From: Favolaschia claudopus
Taxonomy: Eukaryota > Basidiomycota > Agaricomycetes > Agaricales > Mycenaceae
DNA: 64,000 nucleotides
Reading direction: 5' to 3'
NCBI GenBank assembly: GCA_037176885.1
Contig: JAWWNJ010000010.1
Span: 2,790,001-2,854,000 of the forward strand
Shown here: positions 23,672-35,598 of the stretch, piece by piece
How the letters are laid out: the number at the start of each line of letters is the position of its first letter
How positions within the stretch are numbered: position 1 is the first letter of the stretch
Notes under the pieces: model-generated
Database searches by the model: none
What the model saw: the letters and a program-made list of their open reading frames with translations, nothing else
Told to the model about the DNA's origin: nothing
Translations under genes and position numbers: made by a program

Positions 23672-24636
23672 TGTTGCGGTTTAACAGTTCGAACTGTATT
23701 TTCAGTCAGTGCCATGCTTGCTTGCAGGTTTCCGATTCTGTTACTGATTGTTCTTTCTATTCGCAGAGTGAATAGACTTCACAATACCTTCGAGGTGGCT
23801 AGCCTACGTTCTACTGTAATATGGAGCGACGGTGAGTCTTGATAAATTCTTTCTCATGAACTCTGCCGCCTGACGAAACTATCTCCACCTAGCTGGCTGA
23901 GAACCTTGTATCATACTACTATCATACCACTTTACTTAGTATACACACAAGTCTTGGAATCAAACAGTAATATCTTTTCGTATTTTTCCGTCCCTGAAAT
24001 GGAGTTCCCACGGTTCAATTTCCAATTCGTTGTTGCATGGTTACGCTCCAACTCAACAATTGTGGAGCTTTGAACCGATGATAGGACTTTTTTCTATCTT
24101 TCCACGGTCGTTCTCTTGTAGGAAAGCATCATACATCCTTAGCAGCTTCACAATCGCATCTCGAAGCATTCATGCAACACCGGAACCCAGGCGGAAGTTC
24201 CATTCTGCGCCGATAATTCTTTCTGGACCATCGATAAGGGTCACGTCGATCAGGCACGATGCAAGCAATGTTCAACCGTGCTGCGCATCTGAGCCGACTG
24301 ATCATTGAATTGAGTCGGAACAGAAGGTTCAAGGAAGACTGCGGAAATGGCCATCGGACTTTTCGGCAATTCGGTCCACTCCGCGCGCGCCGTTGGTTCA
24401 ATCTGGTTGAGTTCCGACGGTGCGCGAAAATTTGCGTGGATCTAAGGAATCCACAGTTCAAAGCGGGGCTCAATTTTATGTGCGACCCTAGTAATCCTCG
24501 GTGTATTTGGACCGATCGGATTTATCATTTAACCGACCCTCCCTCCTTCTCTTCGGCAGCAAAGCGAGTAGCGAGTAATGCGGCGTGAGGGAGGCCAGAT
24601 ACCTGTACAAAAGCCTCTTATCACCCGCCAGCCGCA
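23672..24636. other. Intergenic, no gene seen
   Basis: Short ORFs only. The right end holds the TATA box of the lectin gene. Confidence 0.4.
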
Positions 24637-24644
24637 TATAAAAA
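24637..24644 (+). promoter_or_regulatory. TATA box of the lectin gene
   Basis: TATAAAAA, about 75 bases upstream of the ATG at 24719. Confidence 0.55.
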
Positions 24645-24718
24645 TCAAGCAACCCAAGAGCAGTACTCTATTGCACACCCTGAAACCAACTCCGCCGCGG
24701 CGCGGCGCGACGTGACCA

Positions 24719-25452
24719 TGCTCGAAAAGATCTCCAGTCTCATCATAGCCAGCTTGGTTGCTCTACTAGTACTAGTACCTTTCGCAGCCGCCGCAGACAT
24801 TCTCATATACAAGATATCCGACTTCCAAGGCCGCATGGTCGACCTGGCGAACGGGATCCCAAACTCTCTTACACCGGTACATAGCTACCTTGCAACAGGG
24901 GAGGCGCAACAAAATGTAAGTGAATATGTTGATTGGCATATCAATATGTGCCTATAGATTCAGAGAAAATATCGATCACATCCTCAGTGGCAGTTCATTT
25001 TCGCTGCGCACGGAGATACCAACGAATATTTCATCAGCAACGCGGGAGTGCCGTCCTCTAGTCTTTCGTATCCTACAGCTATATTGGCCAACGGGACGGC
25101 GGAGAAGCATGTCCAAATTGTGGGCATTGACAATCGGGCTACGGATGTTCGCGCAACGACGTTCTGGGAACTTTCACTCATGGATGCTTCCACAGTAAGG
25201 TAGGCTGCCTACGCACCCTCGAGTCGTTATATGTGTTGGGCAGATTTTTTTAAATTATATTCGGTGCCCAGTTTTCGAGAGAAAAAGAGTGGATTGGCGA
25301 TGACTGCATGGCCTGCGGGGGAGAGCAAGAGTTCCCCGGTGAGTGGTTCAAGGCGTAGTACCTACTCCATTCTTGAACTTATCCCCATTGAACAGCTTAC
25401 GCTGGAGGAATACAACCAGACGGAGCCGCGCCAGAAGTTCCTATTGATTTGA
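24719..25452 (+). CDS. Secreted ricin-B-like (beta-trefoil) lectin
   Basis: Sugar-binding R-type lectin fold. The start gives a signal peptide (MLEKISSLIIASLVALLVLV ending at FAAAAD). First repeat: YKISDFQGRMVDLANG, then EAQQN-WQF, where the QxW motif appears only after removing an intron (about 24916-24988). Second: EYFISNAG...HVQIVGIDNRAT, TTFWELSL. Third, after two more introns: AMTAWPAGESKSSP, LTLEEYNQTEPRQKFLLI-stop. The three-part layout, and Q-x-W/F ends to the lobes, match the beta-trefoil. Whether it binds glycans for defence, feeding or development cannot be told from sequence. It stands alone with its own TATA box. Confidence 0.72.
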
Positions 25453-25690
25453 TGCGATTTCAATTGAGAGGCGTACTACGAGTTTGGATACAATATCAGT
25501 TTGTAGCCGTTCAAAAGTTGCGAATCCGATCCTGCCATATTATAACCGGTCAAAGAAATTCTGGAAAGAGAATCTACGGCATTACCTGCCACCATCCTTC
25601 GTTTAGATCGGGATCCCTACGCCACAAAGCTTTGCGCCAGAGGACTCGCAGCTGTCGGATATCCAAATCCAATATTTTTCAACAACAAAA

Positions 25691-26906
25691 TCAAACGAGA
25701 GTTGAAGGCTGACTCATGAAGTTTGAACGCACCATGTCTTTTTCCACCAACAACGGAAACAACACCTCCGGGGAGACTTCAATTTCCGTTGCGGTATCCC
25801 TGTCGATTTCGACCTCGATTGTCGGAAAGGGAAGTAACGGCAAGGAGGCCAGTGCCTCGTCCAGCCTAGGCGCATCTTTGAAGTAAGTATTATTCTCGAA
25901 TATAGAGCCGTTCACGCCGATGACGATGGCCTCGATGCGTTGCGAGGGGGCGACGGTTGACAAGGCCGAGAGCAGCGACGAGGGAAGTCGGTTCAGCAGG
26001 TCTAGTCGCAATGTGTTAAGTTTTGGGAATAGAGAAAGATCTAAGCCCTCGAGATAGTGATTTTCCTATCCAGCACAGTAACATATCAGGTCATGCATGC
26101 ATGTTGTATCAGGGTGGAAGAAGTGAAAAAAAAGCTTACTTCGGCCCAGATCTGTAAGACTTCGATTGTTGCTGTAGATATCAAGCCCCATGGCGGAGAC
26201 GTCGGTCCATAATCGATTGCGAGAGCCTTTAATCCAGAAAGATCGAGTAAACGACCCAATTCCTTGTAATCTTCGTCAAAACCCTCCCACATCCCCACTC
26301 GCAGAGACTTCAGAGGAGGAATCGGGGCGATGTCGGGGGATTCGGAAGGTGTGCGTAGGCGACCCACTGGGCAGGCGAAGCGTATATCGAGATGTTCGAG
26401 CGTGCGCGCGGTGCATTCGAACGCGTCTTGGAAATCAGAAAGCGTGCACGAATACAGGAAAAGTCGGAGATATCGCAGTCGGGGCGAGCGTAGAAGCCGT
26501 TCGATCGCCTCTTTGTAGAGCTCCGGGAGCAAAACGTCCAGACGGAGACGGTCCAAGTTGGGGTATTCAAGCTGCCACATCTTCCTCGTGGCGCGCGTAT
26601 AATCAGTTTCGCCTCCCCGGTTCATGGGCGCCCAGAGGACGTGGACGTGGTGGACGAGATGCGGGCTCTCGTGTAGGGTGCGGTAGAATTTGAACATCGT
26701 TTGGCCAGACATTTCGTGTTCGATTCGTGAGTTGGTGAGGTGCGGGTCGCGGAAGAGATGGGATTGGGCGGGGTGGGTCCAAGAACGGGCCACGAGAGCG
26801 CAAGAAAGCAAGTCGGCTGTGAGGTTGCGGCGTTTGGCACCTGCCGCGAGGGAGTCGATGCAGCGGTCTAAGAGTTCTTGTATATCCAGGGGGCTGGGTT
26901 TCGCCA
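25691..26906 (-). CDS. F-box-like protein with C-terminal LRR-type region
   Basis: Typical Agaricomycete F-box-like protein (substrate receptor for SCF ubiquitin ligases). Start taken at 26906 (MAKPSPLDIQELLDRCIDSL) because the F-box-like helix LLSCALVARSWTHPAQSHLF follows directly. Then YRTLHESPHLVHHVHVLW, LDRLRLDVLLPELY, LRSPRLRYLRLFL, LKSLRVGMWEGF, LKALAIDYGP, an intron of about 80 bases, and ENHYLEGLDLSLFPKL, LDLLNRLPSSLLSAL to the stop at 25691. The repeated L-x-L-x-L pattern suggests leucine-rich repeats. An upstream in-frame extension to 27195 exists but is not protein-like. Confidence 0.65.
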
Positions 26907-27356
26907 TCGAGTGAGGGTGACTGGGTATAGGACGTGAGTGGCGGGACGACACTTCATACAGGAGCTCGGGACAGAAAAATGCAAGCGAGGTTGACATGGC
27001 GATCGGCACACAGGTGTTCGGCACTATCGGTCCGCGCAGACCTTCGGCGTCACCGACGCGGAGGACAATGAAATCCAATTGAATCGACTTTAATGAATCT
27101 TGGGATCGGCACTCACAATTATCCCTTGGCAAGATGACAAGCAATGAGTATCGAGTGGGTATCTGAGGGGAGAGAAGTGGAAGCTGGCCACGCATTCAAA
27201 TTTCGGTACAGTCATCTTGGCTGAGAGCGCGTTCGTCGTTGAAGACGATTTTGTGCGCGGCGCAGGGAACAATGAACATTGTTCGGGACGGAGTTTAGCG
27301 ATCGGAAGCAGGATAGATGATTAGATCAATTGGGGATGTAGCCACAGAAATCAAGC

Positions 27357-27870
27357 CTAATCAAGCACTTGATGGCGTGAAAATTGAACCGACGAACATG
27401 AATGTAGCTTCCTCAGGTGTTGTTTGCCAGGCGATGCAGTCGGGATCCGCCGATCCACGATGGTGAGCGCTGTGAGCCAAAGTTCACAGAACAGAGCGTA
27501 TTCAAAGATACTTAGCAATCGCTGAAGCTTGAATCTATCCTCCCATTTTTCAGGATGCGTGTACATCCCCAGCCAAATTGATTCCAAGTGTGAGGGGAAT
27601 TGCGCCAATCTTATCGATGACGACGAGCCCTCGTATGCTCAGAAACCCGGACGTGACGGATGAGATGGCATAAACAATGAGGGTGTCATAGAATTGGACC
27701 ATGGAATCGGCGAGTTTCTCCTCCCGCGCAGCGGAAGAGATGGGATTCACCCACTGCCATGACCGGGCCAATAGGGAACAGGAAGAGTGACATTCGGAAA
27801 CAAACCCGATGCAGATTTCTACCAATCTCTGAATATTGAACGGATTTTGGCCAGCGCCGAGCGCTCGTGG
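27357..27870 (-). pseudogene. Decayed relative of the adjacent F-box-like gene
   Basis: Fragments CSLLARSWQWVNPISS and MVQFYDTL match the neighbouring gene's CALVARSWTHPAQS and MFKFYRTL in the same order and spacing, but the rest is broken by stops and frame changes. Looks like a tandem duplicate in decay. Confidence 0.4.
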
Positions 27871-28510
27871 GCATTGGGGGAACAGTTGGATCGTGGAAGA
27901 TCAGGCGATGCCTGTACCGTGCGGAGAGTAGGCGTAGGGATTCCAGCCCTATCTATTGCCGCGCAGCTATTGTCGATAATCCTATTGCGCGTGCGACTGG
28001 ATGAGAGACAGGGAAGCGAGATGATGGTGAGGAGCAAGAGGGTTGAACATCGCGTGACCCTGGGAAACCATGCCTCGTGCCTGGTGGTTGCGCTTGGCAG
28101 CCGATGGCTGTGCCAATAAGCGAGAAAAGACAAATACGGCCGTCTTGTCCTCCGCCTCAACCCATTCTTCGCCAGTTGGCGGTGAAACTGACTTTGGGGA
28201 CTCTATAAAGTTCTGCGCTACTTTACGCGGTCTTAGAGGACACCTCCTCCGCCTCCCCTCTGCCATCTGGAGTCTGGCAAGTACTATCACTGTATCAGCC
28301 ATCTTTGGAAGCTCAATCAAAACGAGCAGACGCTTCTCTCTGAGTTTCGTTCGCTACCAGGCACATCCACTCACTCGACTGCGGGATCTACTTTCGCCGT
28401 TTGTGCTCGGACCGGAGCACCCCTCAGAAAGCAGTCACTCGTCCCCGTTTCCGTGCCAATACATCCCCTCGCCGACCCGTTTTCTTCTCCGCCTGGGCTG
28501 TTTCCCTTTC

Positions 28511-30155
28511 ATGTCTTCAGAATCAGACCCGGTATCACGTATTTCGGACGAGGATAACCGCCTTTTGTACGTCATCGCTCGAGCAACCACACAAGATGTC
28601 GTCGGTATCATCTGGGAGACCCTATTTCTGAGTGCGTCTGTCTTCTCGTCTCGTCATCGCATCTCTAAACATTCGATTCATAGGTGCCTATGGGGTGTTC
28701 TTCGTGGTCGCCCTCTGGACTATCCTGTACGTTTCTATTTCCACTCCCCTTTGTGCGGTTTCTCACTATTTTTTCTTCTTCCTTTCTTCTTCCTTCAACA
28801 GCCGAAAAGGCCTCAAAACCACTGGTTCAATAATCATGCTCTTAATCGTTGTCTACCTCTACACTACCTCCCTCACCCTCTGGGCTCTCAACGTTTCATT
28901 CTGGTTCAAACGCACACGAGCCATTTTCATGGATTATCCCGCCGGCCTGTCGTTGAGGGAGAGAATCGTCCGCGGAAACACCCTCATTTTGCCTCTGGGG
29001 ACACCGATGGAGGCGTTGTTCATGTTCAACGTGCGTACAGCTGATTCCTGCATTTTATTTCGACTGGCTGACGAGGGGATAGATGATTGTCGGCGACAGC
29101 GTCGTAATATGGCGCGTATGGGCCATCTACGCGCGTTCCCGCTGGGTCGTTCTCCTCCCGTCTTTGATGTTGACAATGTCTTTCAGTACGCTTTCCAACT
29201 TCATCACAACGATTGACCTAATCGCGTATACAGTTTTCACGGTAATCAACACAATCTGCCTCACCGGCGCCGGGTTTTCCAATCAGTCAGCCCTCGCCAA
29301 CGGCGGCGGCGTCTGCAACAAAGCGGAATTGATCTCTTGGGCGTTTTCGCTCGTCACGAATGCGGTTTGTACGTTGCTCATCGGGGTGAAGGCGTGGTAC
29401 GTTCGTTCGCTCCCTCGTCATGTAATGCGAAAACTGACTAACAAAACTTCAACCGCGCGCGCAGGCAACACCGTAAAGCAACACGCGCCATGGCCTCCTC
29501 ACTCAATTCATCCGGTAGGATGACGACGAACAGGATTCTTTCTCTCCTCGTCGAATCCGGGTTCATATACTGTTTATTCTGGGTTCGTCTCGTCTCCCTC
29601 TTTCTTACCTTCCTAAACCTCCTTGCTTAAGCAATATCACTACCCCGACGCTAACCTCTTATTCACACACAGCTCACCCAATACATCCTCTTCGCCGACA
29701 TCGCGCGCGACAAGCCCGCCATCTACGCGTACGAGCTGTTCTCCGGCATGGGCGACCAGATCAGCGGGATGTACCCGACGCTGATTATCGTTATCGTCAA
29801 CCTGCATGGGACCATCTGGGATGACAACTCATCCACTTCTGCGACGACGACGACGAAGTCACAGTTGCGCTTTAATAGTGCTCTCACTACTGACCACGGG
29901 AGGTTTACCAGTGCTGAGCATGGGAGGGAGAGCGAAAGTACGGATGCGACGAGGACGGGGACGGGGATGGGGGGTATGTTTAATTTCGATGGGAATGTTA
30001 CTAGTAGTAGCGGCGGGGTGAGTCAGAGGAGGGCGAAGCTTGAGGATGCTGCTTCGGGGAGTGATGGGGAGGGGATGGCGCTGAGTTTCGTGGGCGGGGA
30101 TAGGGATGGGAAGAGGGAGTATAGTACTAGTGACGAGCCGCATAATCATGTGTAA
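28511..30155 (+). CDS. Seven-TM orphan receptor-like membrane protein
   Basis: Member of the large Agaricomycete family of uncharacterised seven-helix proteins. Start at 28511 (MSSESDPVSRISDEDNRLLY). Helices on successive exons: AYGVFFVVALWTIL, SIIMLLIVVYLYTTSLTLWA, MEALFMFNMIVGDSVVIWRV, WVVLLPSLMLTMSF, ISWAFSLVTNAVCTLLIGV, RILSLLVESGFIYCLFWLTQ, MYPTLIIVIVNLHGTIWDD. The GDSVVIWR and LLVESGFIYCLFW blocks are diagnostic of the family. A hydrophilic Ser/Gly-rich tail ends at the TAA at 30155. All introns are 50-70 bases. Ligand and partners unknown. Confidence 0.8.
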
Positions 30156-30837
30156 ATTATCTTAGTTCAAACCAGTTCAAATCCTTTCAAATCCCTCTTG
30201 TGAGTTGCTCATGTTGCTGTAGGAATCCTTTTTACTTCATCGTTTTGCAGTGTCCTCACGGAACTCGACACCTCGTTGCCGGCGGCAACGGAAGGACGAA
30301 AAACAACCCGCACTCAATCAGATGCCGAATTCGTGGCTGGATCCGTGGCTTCGTAGACAAGACAGGCTACAAACAAGAAGGTTGACATTGAGTTGGGCAG
30401 TTCACTGGCAGGGACAAACGGACGCTCAAAGATGTCAGTTGATTCGGCAGGCAATGCGAATAGATAGCAGCCGGCTCGGCATTGTGCATCGCGGCAATTT
30501 TTTTTCTATGGAAATGAACGTAAAATAACAGTGTAAGTTACTTCTTAATTAGCAAGGAATTCTTCCAATACGGTGACTGGAAAGCTGATACTCGGCTTCA
30601 AATCGATTAGTGTATCCGCCTGATAGCTATAGAACACTCGGCACCCTTCGGCGCGTTACTGCGAAGATTCACCCTGCCAGGCCCAGGAACCAGAACCCAT
30701 CCTGAACCGTGCTTCTTACAATACGAATAGACATTTCAAGACCCGGCTGCTGTTGATTTACTTCGACAGGTGCGACAGTTTTGGCAGCAGTACAATGCTT
30801 ACAGTTCTTCTTACCCCGGGTCTTGAACTTTTGAGAG
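30156..30837. other. Intergenic, no gene seen
   Basis: Short ORFs with no protein character. Confidence 0.4.
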
Positions 30838-30845
30838 TATAAAAG
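30838..30845 (+). promoter_or_regulatory. TATA box
   Basis: TATAAAAG, 51-58 bases upstream of the ATG at 30896 of the secreted protein gene. Confidence 0.55.
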
Positions 30846-30895
30846 CTGGCTTCAAATCCTTCCTTCAACAGGTCACCATCGACGTCCTCTAAAAC

Positions 30896-31786
30896 ATGAA
30901 GTTCACTTTCACATCCACTTTTCTGGCTCTCCTCTCGTTCGCGTCGTTAGCGGCGTGCTCAGCTGTTCCATGTTCAATTATTTTCTTGCTACTACCAACG
31001 ACGACACTCATCAGCCTTGTAGCCACGGGCTTCGTCTCCGCCGCGAACTGCAAAGCCAGCGACCGCGTCTTGGTGGAAAGCCACAACGTCACAGTCAACG
31101 GACACAACATCCAAGTGTCCACCAAAGCTTGTTCCGCCGAGGCTCTGAACGGGCGCTCGCTCGCCAAGCGCCAAGTTTTCAACGCTTGTGAAGGCGGTAA
31201 GTCGATAATTATACTACGACTTCAGCTGCGCGTCTCTAAATTTTTGTGTAATTCATAGAAACAATAACCTTCACCTGCGTTACGAACCAAGGCGTCGGAC
31301 CCACCGCGGCTGATTGCAAAGCCCTCGAAACCGCCCTCCCGCCTTTCCTTCAACAACAAGGCAGTGATTAGCATTCTTCGTATTATTCGCAAGATACACA
31401 CCACTAATGATCGATGCATAGATCCTCAATCCTTCACGGTTGCCCCGCAGTTCGTTCAGGAGTTCACCCTCGGAACCTGTATGTGGGCTTGGTTCAACAC
31501 TAACCCCGTCGGCGGTACCACACTGTCGTATTGCTATGTTGGTTTGGTAAGCACTCACGCATCGCGAACTTCGGCTAGGCATACTTACGGGAACGATGAA
31601 GGAGGCCAACGGTCAGACTCTAGACGGCAATTGCACTCCTCAAGGTGCCACGGGAGGAATCGCGGTACCGAGCAGCTCGACTCTCAACCCTGTTGTTTTG
31701 GCGTGGGCGCAAGAGTGAGTCCATTGTGTTTCGTGTCGGCAGGAAAACGCGAAACTGACGTTGACGGCAGAGTTCTACATTCGTGA
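30896..31786 (+). CDS. Secreted Cys-containing protein of unknown function
   Basis: Start at 30896 gives a signal peptide (MKFTFTSTFLALLSFASLA). Mature part: SAANCKASDRVLVESHNVTV, LAKRQVFNACEG (Lys-Arg, possible Kex2 site), then ETITFTCVTNQGVGPTAADC, FTVAPQFVQEFTLGTCMWAW, TTLSYCYVGL, LDGNCTPQGATGGIAVPSS and, over a last intron, WAQEVLHS-stop at 31786. Even spacing of cysteines suggests disulfides. I recognise this as a recurrent small secreted Agaricomycete type but know no function. A possible intron of about 48 bases lies near 30963 inside the hydrophobic stretch; it keeps the frame, so the exact mature N-terminus is unsure. Confidence 0.65.
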
Positions 31787-32616
31787 GTCGTGTTATATAT
31801 GCAGATGGGCGTCGGGTATATAGTCTGTCGAATTTGCGAATAAAGAAGAACCCGATTAAGTATATGATGCAATATCACGAATGAAGTCGACTCAACACGA
31901 TGGACCATGCTCAGCTCAACAGCGAGAGCGACCAACCCAAACTCACGGGTGAGGCCGAGACGGAGGCGAACATTGGTATGCGCATGGATGACTGGATACC
32001 GAATGCGATGGGTTATTTGCGCAACTGCCAGTGAAAGCATGACCGATATGATTAAATCACGTACGAGAGAGAGAGAGAGAGAAATATGACTGCTTGTCCG
32101 TTGCGTAGAGGCAGGTGGTGTGAATTGCAGCACCGGTGACTGTTTGCCCGGAGAAGGCTACACCGACTTGCGTCTGCACCTGCAATTGAGACAACGGCTC
32201 TAGGTAGGATCGGCGCGGGTCCAATATTGAGTCAGTTCGAATTCTGTTGCATCCAGATCATCGGGCGTCGGCGGCGTGGGACTTCGGTAGTATTAATATC
32301 GATTATTTGAACATAATTTCACGAATCATGCAATCGCCGTTGGATTTATTGATAGTTTCATTTCGAGCGAGGATCCTAGAAAAGTGAAGAGGAGACCCAA
32401 AAGAACGGCAATCAAGCTGGTTCAAACGAACAGGTAGGAGACTTGGCACTTCGTTAGAATTTGGGACAAGACATAGAGTAATGGAACGTATCTTGTCAAA
32501 CAGTGCACTCCGAAATAGATAATGGAGCGTTTGCAGAGTCGTACCATGGAAGCCCAGTGCCAGGCTGCAGAATGGGGACTGAGCGTGATACACTGTGGGG
32601 CATGTGATGGGGATCA
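31787..32616. other. Intergenic, no gene seen
   Basis: No gene. Contains a GA microsatellite near 32065-32080. Confidence 0.4.
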
Positions 32617-32626
32617 GAGTTAGCAG
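32617..32626. repeat. Left target-site duplication
   Basis: GAGTTAGCAG, repeated at 33266-33275. Confidence 0.7.
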
Positions 32627-33265
32627 GAGTATATGTCAAGTTCGTATGATAGTAGGATTGGGATTGAGGTGCCAAGCTCGTAGGATTTGATGGGGAAACT
32701 GTGAAATTTCGTAGGATAGATTAATTTAGAATATGAAGCACATTGATAGCTCGGAAATTGAGCTCCTCGGCAAGATCTCGGCACTGTGGGTACCCTTCGC
32801 CGTAGTTTGCGCGAAGGGGACCGACCATTCCCGTCCCCTCCCCTCCCTCGCTGCGCTCGGGGGGTCCCCCGAACCGGGGCCGCTCAGGTCGGCACACTAA
32901 AGCCACGTTCGCGCGGATCACTCTGTCTTCACCCTAACTCTAACCCGTCGGGGTGGGGTTCTTTTGCTGAATTGCCGGAGTTTCCGCTTGCCCTAACTCC
33001 TCGGCATGAGGTTATTTTGGCCTTCGGCATTCACTGTTCCGTGGCCGCACTGTCCTCTAACTTCTGATGTGTATTCCTTCGGCCTCCGGCAACTCTGCAA
33101 ATTGAGGCTGACCTTTGTATTTGTTTCATGTGGTATTAGTGCTCAATATGGCAAACGATGCTGTAATACAAGGCAATCCTACGACATCTGCAGCTTTCCC
33201 ATCATATCCTACGAACTTGGCACGCGGATCCCAATCCTACTATCATACGAACCTGGGTGGGGCTC
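32627..33265. mobile_element. MITE-like element with about 100-base TIRs and 10-base target duplication
   Basis: The left end (32627 on) and the reverse complement of the right end (33265 back) align over about 100 bases with few mismatches: GAG...CA-GTTCGTATGATAG, TAGGATTGGGAT, GTGCCAAG, TCGTAGGAT, TGATGGG. A 10-base direct repeat GAGTTAGCAG flanks it (32617-32626 and 33266-33275). No transposase reading frame inside; the middle is GC-rich. Long TIRs and a 9-10 base duplication point to the Mutator-like (MULE) group, non-autonomous. Confidence 0.8.
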
Positions 33266-33275
33266 GAGTTAGCAG
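33266..33275. repeat. Right target-site duplication
   Basis: GAGTTAGCAG, same strand and sequence as 32617-32626. Confidence 0.7.
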
Positions 33276-35598
33276 CGAACAGGGCATGGGTTTATATATA
33301 AGTATTATTTGAGTCGCTATAGCGTTTACCTATGTCAAGTTTGGTATCAAGCGAAATCCGCTCAGTGCAGAACGGGATGCATCCGAGAGCTGTGGCCGTT
33401 TAGCGCTCGTTGTTCCCGAGCATCAGTCTGAAAGGTGAATTAAATACCGTCGGGCAGGTCGGTGGACGGAGTTGTAACTGCAAGATAACAATTTTGCGGT
33501 AACGGGTTGCGTTTTGATCCCGTCCTCAAGATCGACGTTAGTTGAGGTTTCGACTAGATTTAGATGTGCATACCTTGAGACACCGGAGTTGTACAAGTGA
33601 GCAAACAAATTCGGAACTAAAGAAGATGGGGAAAGCCATCCAATCCACAGGTGAGCCTGGGATCGCCGAGAGAGAGAGATAACGAAAAATGATTCAAGTA
33701 TGTTTCATGTGGGGAAGAAAAATTTGGCCTTCGCGTGGGGCCGGCACACTCCACGCAAGAACCACAGTGGCATATAAGGCTATATACCAAGTCACAGACA
33801 CGCCCGTCTATTCGGTGAAGATTGGTCTGCATTTATTTCGGATAAATGTGTTTTCGATTGAATTAGAAGCTAGCCTTTCTCTTAGCCTACTTGAATATGA
33901 CGCGAGTCCTTTCTGTGACTCACGCCGGGATATGACTTGGGACAAGACTGCTGCAAAGAATGGACGGTTGTACAAGTAGAAGCAATTCACTGACACAGTG
34001 TCTTTGCGGCCCGAATTGAGTTACTGACTCGGGTAAAATTGTGGGCGCTCAACCTCGAGGAAGCGGCCGTGTGTAATTTCGCCAACGTTTGAGAGGAAAC
34101 GAGTCGTTTCCTGACGTTTGGGCGTCGGTTCTGCAGACAATCTGTTTTGATTTGCATTCAGTGACGAATCATGAGCCGTAAGACCCACATGCGATTTGGA
34201 TAACCGTAGAAAAGTCATGACTTTAATCTAAGTAAAAGCTTTCAGATGATAGAGGAAAGAGTAACCCACAATAACTGGCCAGACAAACAATCTGGGAGTA
34301 AGAACCATTCCTAAGTATTTTGACTATCACTGGCGTCCTCCGCCCCTTGTTCCTCAGTCCAGAATCAGAGCTTTGAGACCTTCTAACCCTGCAAAAAACG
34401 AAGCTCAAGTGTTCTATCGCAAGGGGAAAACACTGCCAAGTCGAGGAGGAAGCTGAGTGGCAGGAAGAGAGCCGTTGCGGCCGCCGGGAGCGTCATCCGA
34501 AGGCGATGCGATCAATGAGTGATGATGAATCAGATGATAATGTGATCGGACAGTTCGGCTATTCGACCAAAGTTGAAGTCAGGTCTCTCGAAGTCCAGTT
34601 ACCCGCGTCATTTAAATTCAGAACAAAAAATGCGAAGGAAATTCTTTGCCTAGTTTTGCTCCCCGCCGCACCACAGAAAGTAACCAGCAGCGAGCCGCTG
34701 AGCGTGCACGGTTCAAAGTCCAAATGAATGATGATGATGGGCAACATGATCGGCGCTCTCAGACGGCCGGGGACTGTGGTCATTTTTTTAGATACTATTT
34801 ACGTTCTTCGTCCTTCCCGATGGTTCTATGGAGGCTGTAATTTTATAAGCTCTATCACAAGGGTGCCCGCGGCCCAGCGCATCTGGAGCTCAGCCATACA
34901 CTGAACATGGGCCGTTGAATTCAAGTTGGAGATCCAGGGTGTTCTGTTCATTTGAGAATGGCAAGGCCACACTGTTTCAGGTTCATAACAATTAGCTCAC
35001 TCCGCCATTCAATAACATAGGGAGGTGCTGGCCAGCTGGCGGTCAATGATAGCAACCAGTATTGAGTACAAACTTATTCGCTAGCGGTTGACTTGCATCG
35101 AGTCACCACAGAAACACTCGAACTTGAACAGGTTGTCCTCATAGCCCCATTAGCCAGGCCTCTGGTTCATTTAGCACAGACACGAGCCTTGGAACGCGCG
35201 AGTCTTCGACTGAGCTCAGAAAGACTTCGAAGATGTCACCTGAGTGGTCGAGAGTCAAAATGATCAGGTTGACTCAGATTCCCATTAGACCGTCGTTTAT
35301 TTGTAGGATCTGCGTTCGCTGTTAAGGCTTCTTCTTCTTTACTGCAGAGATTCGGTGATTGCTACTGATAAAAAAAGCAGTGTCATGAACATCAGATCTG
35401 CGTTCCTCGATCTCGCGTCCCAAGCGTAGTGTGAAAGTTAGGGGAAGGGATTTCTCCGAATATAGCATTGGTTGGTGCGCTGACGCACCCGGAACCAAAC
35501 TGATTTAATTTTGTTAGTTCAGTTAAAAGGGAGCGCTTACCCACCTGATGAGGAAACTACTTTCTACATACACACACTCTCTCCTCGCTTGCACTATC
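33276..35598. other. Gene-poor stretch
   Basis: No ORF over about 75 residues and none resembling a known protein; no long direct or inverted repeat noticed. Confidence 0.4.

Noticed and set aside
28070..29044. Long plus ORF of 324 residues
   Set aside because: Overlaps the seven-TM gene out of frame; composition is not protein-like.
32930..32950. CCCTAACTCTAACCC as a telomere end
   Set aside because: Only two imperfect units, lying inside the TIR element, with genes on both sides.
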